DNA of 64,000 nt. It comes from Flavobacterium ustbae (GTDB taxonomy: Bacteria; Bacteroidota; Bacteroidia; Flavobacteriales; Flavobacteriaceae). The notes under the pieces were generated by a model, which was not told the DNA's origin, made no database searches, and saw only the letters and a program-made list of their open reading frames with translations. Shown here one piece after another: positions 62,517 through 64,000 of the stretch (position 1 is its first letter; each line of letters starts with the position of its first letter). The DNA lies in the NCBI RefSeq assembly GCF_003946915.1, contig NZ_RPOC01000001.1, forward strand, positions 1-64,000. Direction: 5' to 3'. Position numbers and translations under genes: made by a program.

Positions 62517-64000
62517 ATGATTTCAAAACACATTAAAAATACGCACACTCTACAACTTGAGAGATCTGATTGTGGCGTGGCTTGTTTATTATCAATTATT
62601 AAATTTCATAAAGGCAATAACTCACTGGAAAAACTGAGAGAGCTTAGCGGTACTACCTCGCAAGGGACAACTATGCTCGGTTTATATGAAGTTGCCAAAA
62701 ACATTGGCTTTGATTCAGAGGGATTTAATATCTCCATTGAAATACTGAAAGAAAATACAGAACCTTGCATTTTACAAGTCAAATTAGAAAATGGTTATGA
62801 TCATTATGTGATTTGTTACGAGTATCAAAAAGAAACAGGATTTTTAATTGGTGACCCAGCTATGGGACTAAGATATTTATCAGAAAACAAACTATGTCAA
62901 CTCTGGGAATCAAAAAACTGTTTATTTCTTTCTCCAAATCAAAACTTTGTAGCCGAAAAAGATATTAACAAAACAAAGAAAAAATATTTTATTAGTCTGT
63001 TAAAAGATGATTTTAAACTCCTTCTAATTTCTATCATTTTAGGCGTTTTTGTTGCTTTACTCGGAATGGCAATGTCTATATTTTCGCAAAAATTAATTGA
63101 CGATATTCTTCCTTCAAATAATATCCACAAATTAATTTCCGGAATTACTTTATTATCAATTTTGCTTTGTGCAAGAGTTGGCTTATCTATTTTAAGACAA
63201 CATTTTTTAATACAGCAATCTAAAGATTTTAATAATCGAATAAATAATACATTTTTTTCATCATTATTACAGCTTCCAAAATTCTTTTTTGACACCCGAA
63301 AAATTGGGGAATTAACAGCTCGTTTAAATGATACTCAGCGAATACAGAATGTCATAAAAACATTATCTTCTTCATTAGTAATTGATATTTTGGTGGCAAT
63401 CATTTCTTTAATTATTCTGTTCACTTATTCGATAAAATTAGGTCTAATTTCATTGTTAGGTCTTCCAGTCTATTTCTATATAATATACAGAAATAATAAA
63501 AATACTATTAATTCCCAAATAGATGTAATGCAAAATTATGCCTTGACTGAAAGTAATTTCATAAATACGATTCAAGGAATTTCAACTATAAAAAACAATA
63601 ATAAACAGGCCGTTTTTGACAAGTTGAATCAAAACATCTTTTCTGGTTTTCAGGAAAAAATTTTAAATCTTGGAAAAATAAACATTGTATTATCTTGGCA
63701 ATCTGGCTTATCGAGTGTTGTATTTATTGTTGGTATTCTAATTTACACCTCTATTCAGGTTTTCAATAAAGAAATTAAAATTGGAGAACTGATGGCTATT
63801 TTAGGAATAGCTGGTACACTGCTTCCTTCTATTGCAAATCTGGCGCTTATTTCAATCCCAATAAATGAAGCTAAAATCGCATTTAGCAGAATGTATGAAT
63901 TTGCATCAATAGAGAAAGAAAAGGAAGAGGGAATCGAAATTTATGAAATTAACACCATTTCTATTAAAAAAGTATCTTTTAGATTTCCAGGTCGAAGCAT
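62517..64000 (+). CDS. Peptidase-containing ABC exporter (C39), cut by window edge
   Basis: Start ATG at 62517; open through the right edge (494 codons), so the nucleotide-binding domain is mostly missing. The N-terminal C39 peptidase has the oxyanion Gln13 and catalytic Cys19 (LQLERSDCGVACL), His96 (GYDHYVI) and Asp113 (GDPA), so the triad is intact. Membrane helices follow between about 160 and 445 (KLLLISIILGVFVALLG, SGLSSVVFIVGILIYT). The last residues ISIKKVSFRFPGRS begin the ATPase domain. It would cleave and export the double-glycine-type leader peptide. Confidence 0.92.
   Translation, partial: MISKHIKNTHTLQLERSDCGVACLLSIIKFHKGNNSLEKLRELSGTTSQGTTMLGLYEVAKNIGFDSEGFNISIEILKENTEPCILQVKLENGYDHYVICYEYQKETGFLIGDPAMGLRYLSENKLCQLWESKNCLFLSPNQNFVAEKDINKTKKKYFISLLKDDFKLLLISIILGVFVALLGMAMSIFSQKLIDDILPSNNIHKLISGITLLSILLCARVGLSILRQHFLIQQSKDFNNRINNTFFSSLLQLPKFFFDTRKIGELTARLNDTQRIQNVIKTLSSSLVIDILVAIISLIILFTYSIKLGLISLLGLPVYFYIIYRNNKNTINSQIDVMQNYALTESNFINTIQGISTIKNNNKQAVFDKLNQNIFSGFQEKILNLGKINIVLSWQSGLSSVVFIVGILIYTSIQVFNKEIKIGELMAILGIAGTLLPSIANLALISIPINEAKIAFSRMYEFASIEKEKEEGIEIYEINTISIKKVSFRFPGRS

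Noticed and set aside
62939..63295. 118-codon minus-strand frame
   Set aside because: Antisense to the ABC exporter, whose motifs and catalytic residues are clear.

Overview
The window looks like a chromosomal segment of a Flavobacterium-type Bacteroidota. It is AT-rich. The partial 16S rRNA gene at the left edge reads like Flavobacterium 16S. Promoters carry the Bacteroidota TTG / TAnnTTTG signature (-33/-7) rather than -35/-10 boxes, and gene content is typical of the group: ExbB-ExbD-ExbD-TonB, DUF3857 proteins, DUF3109, a class I fructose bisphosphatase, and AroQ-fused DAHP synthase. No tRNA, insertion sequence, integrase or CRISPR array was seen.

Layout. 0-1.2 kb: 5' end of a 16S gene (minus strand) behind three near-identical promoters at about 122-bp intervals, then a structured repeat element. 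1.2-7 kb: LolE-like permease, Cys-cluster protein, methyltransferase, YfiT/DinB protein, QueE, TPR protein. 6.9-11 kb: TonB energy-transduction operon (exbB, two exbD, tonB, small membrane protein, PstS-like lipoprotein, TPR protein). 11.4-28.4 kb: HerA-like ATPase, then kynurenine 3-monooxygenase and kynureninase separated by a block with two SxxK serine hydrolases, an AraC regulator, a penicillin acylase, an AsmA-like protein and a large nitronate-monooxygenase-like protein. 28.9-39.5 kb: queA, aroA, MazG-like, three tandem DUF3857 proteins, dtd, rsgA. 40-44.3 kb: aromatic amino acid operon (pheA, aminotransferase, tyrA, DAHP synthase/chorismate mutase). 44.6-57.8 kb: class I ribonucleotide reductase, DUF3109, MarC, an oxidoreductase, S41 protease with dCMP deaminase and HupE-like protein, TerB-like, fbp, GNAT. 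58-59.3 kb: aspartokinase. 59.3-64 kb: a secreted-peptide (bacteriocin-like) cluster that runs off the right edge.

The two strongest discoveries are regulatory and biosynthetic. First, the pheA operon is preceded by a complete transcription attenuator: a 26-codon leader peptide with six Phe and two Tyr codons, a perfect 10-bp antiterminator pairing, and a terminator whose U-run ends 6 nt before the pheA start codon. Second, the right-hand cluster encodes a double-glycine-type leader peptide with a Gly-rich, three-cysteine core, followed by a hairpin, two membrane proteins, a membrane-anchored CxxC thioredoxin-fold protein, a DxD glycosyltransferase-like protein and a C39-peptidase ABC exporter with an intact catalytic triad. 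A divergent XRE regulator sits at its left border. The gene set resembles glycosylated-bacteriocin (glycocin) loci, which is an inference.

Intergenic spaces hold several families of dispersed inverted repeats, some nested within each other, often at convergent gene ends where they can act as terminators.
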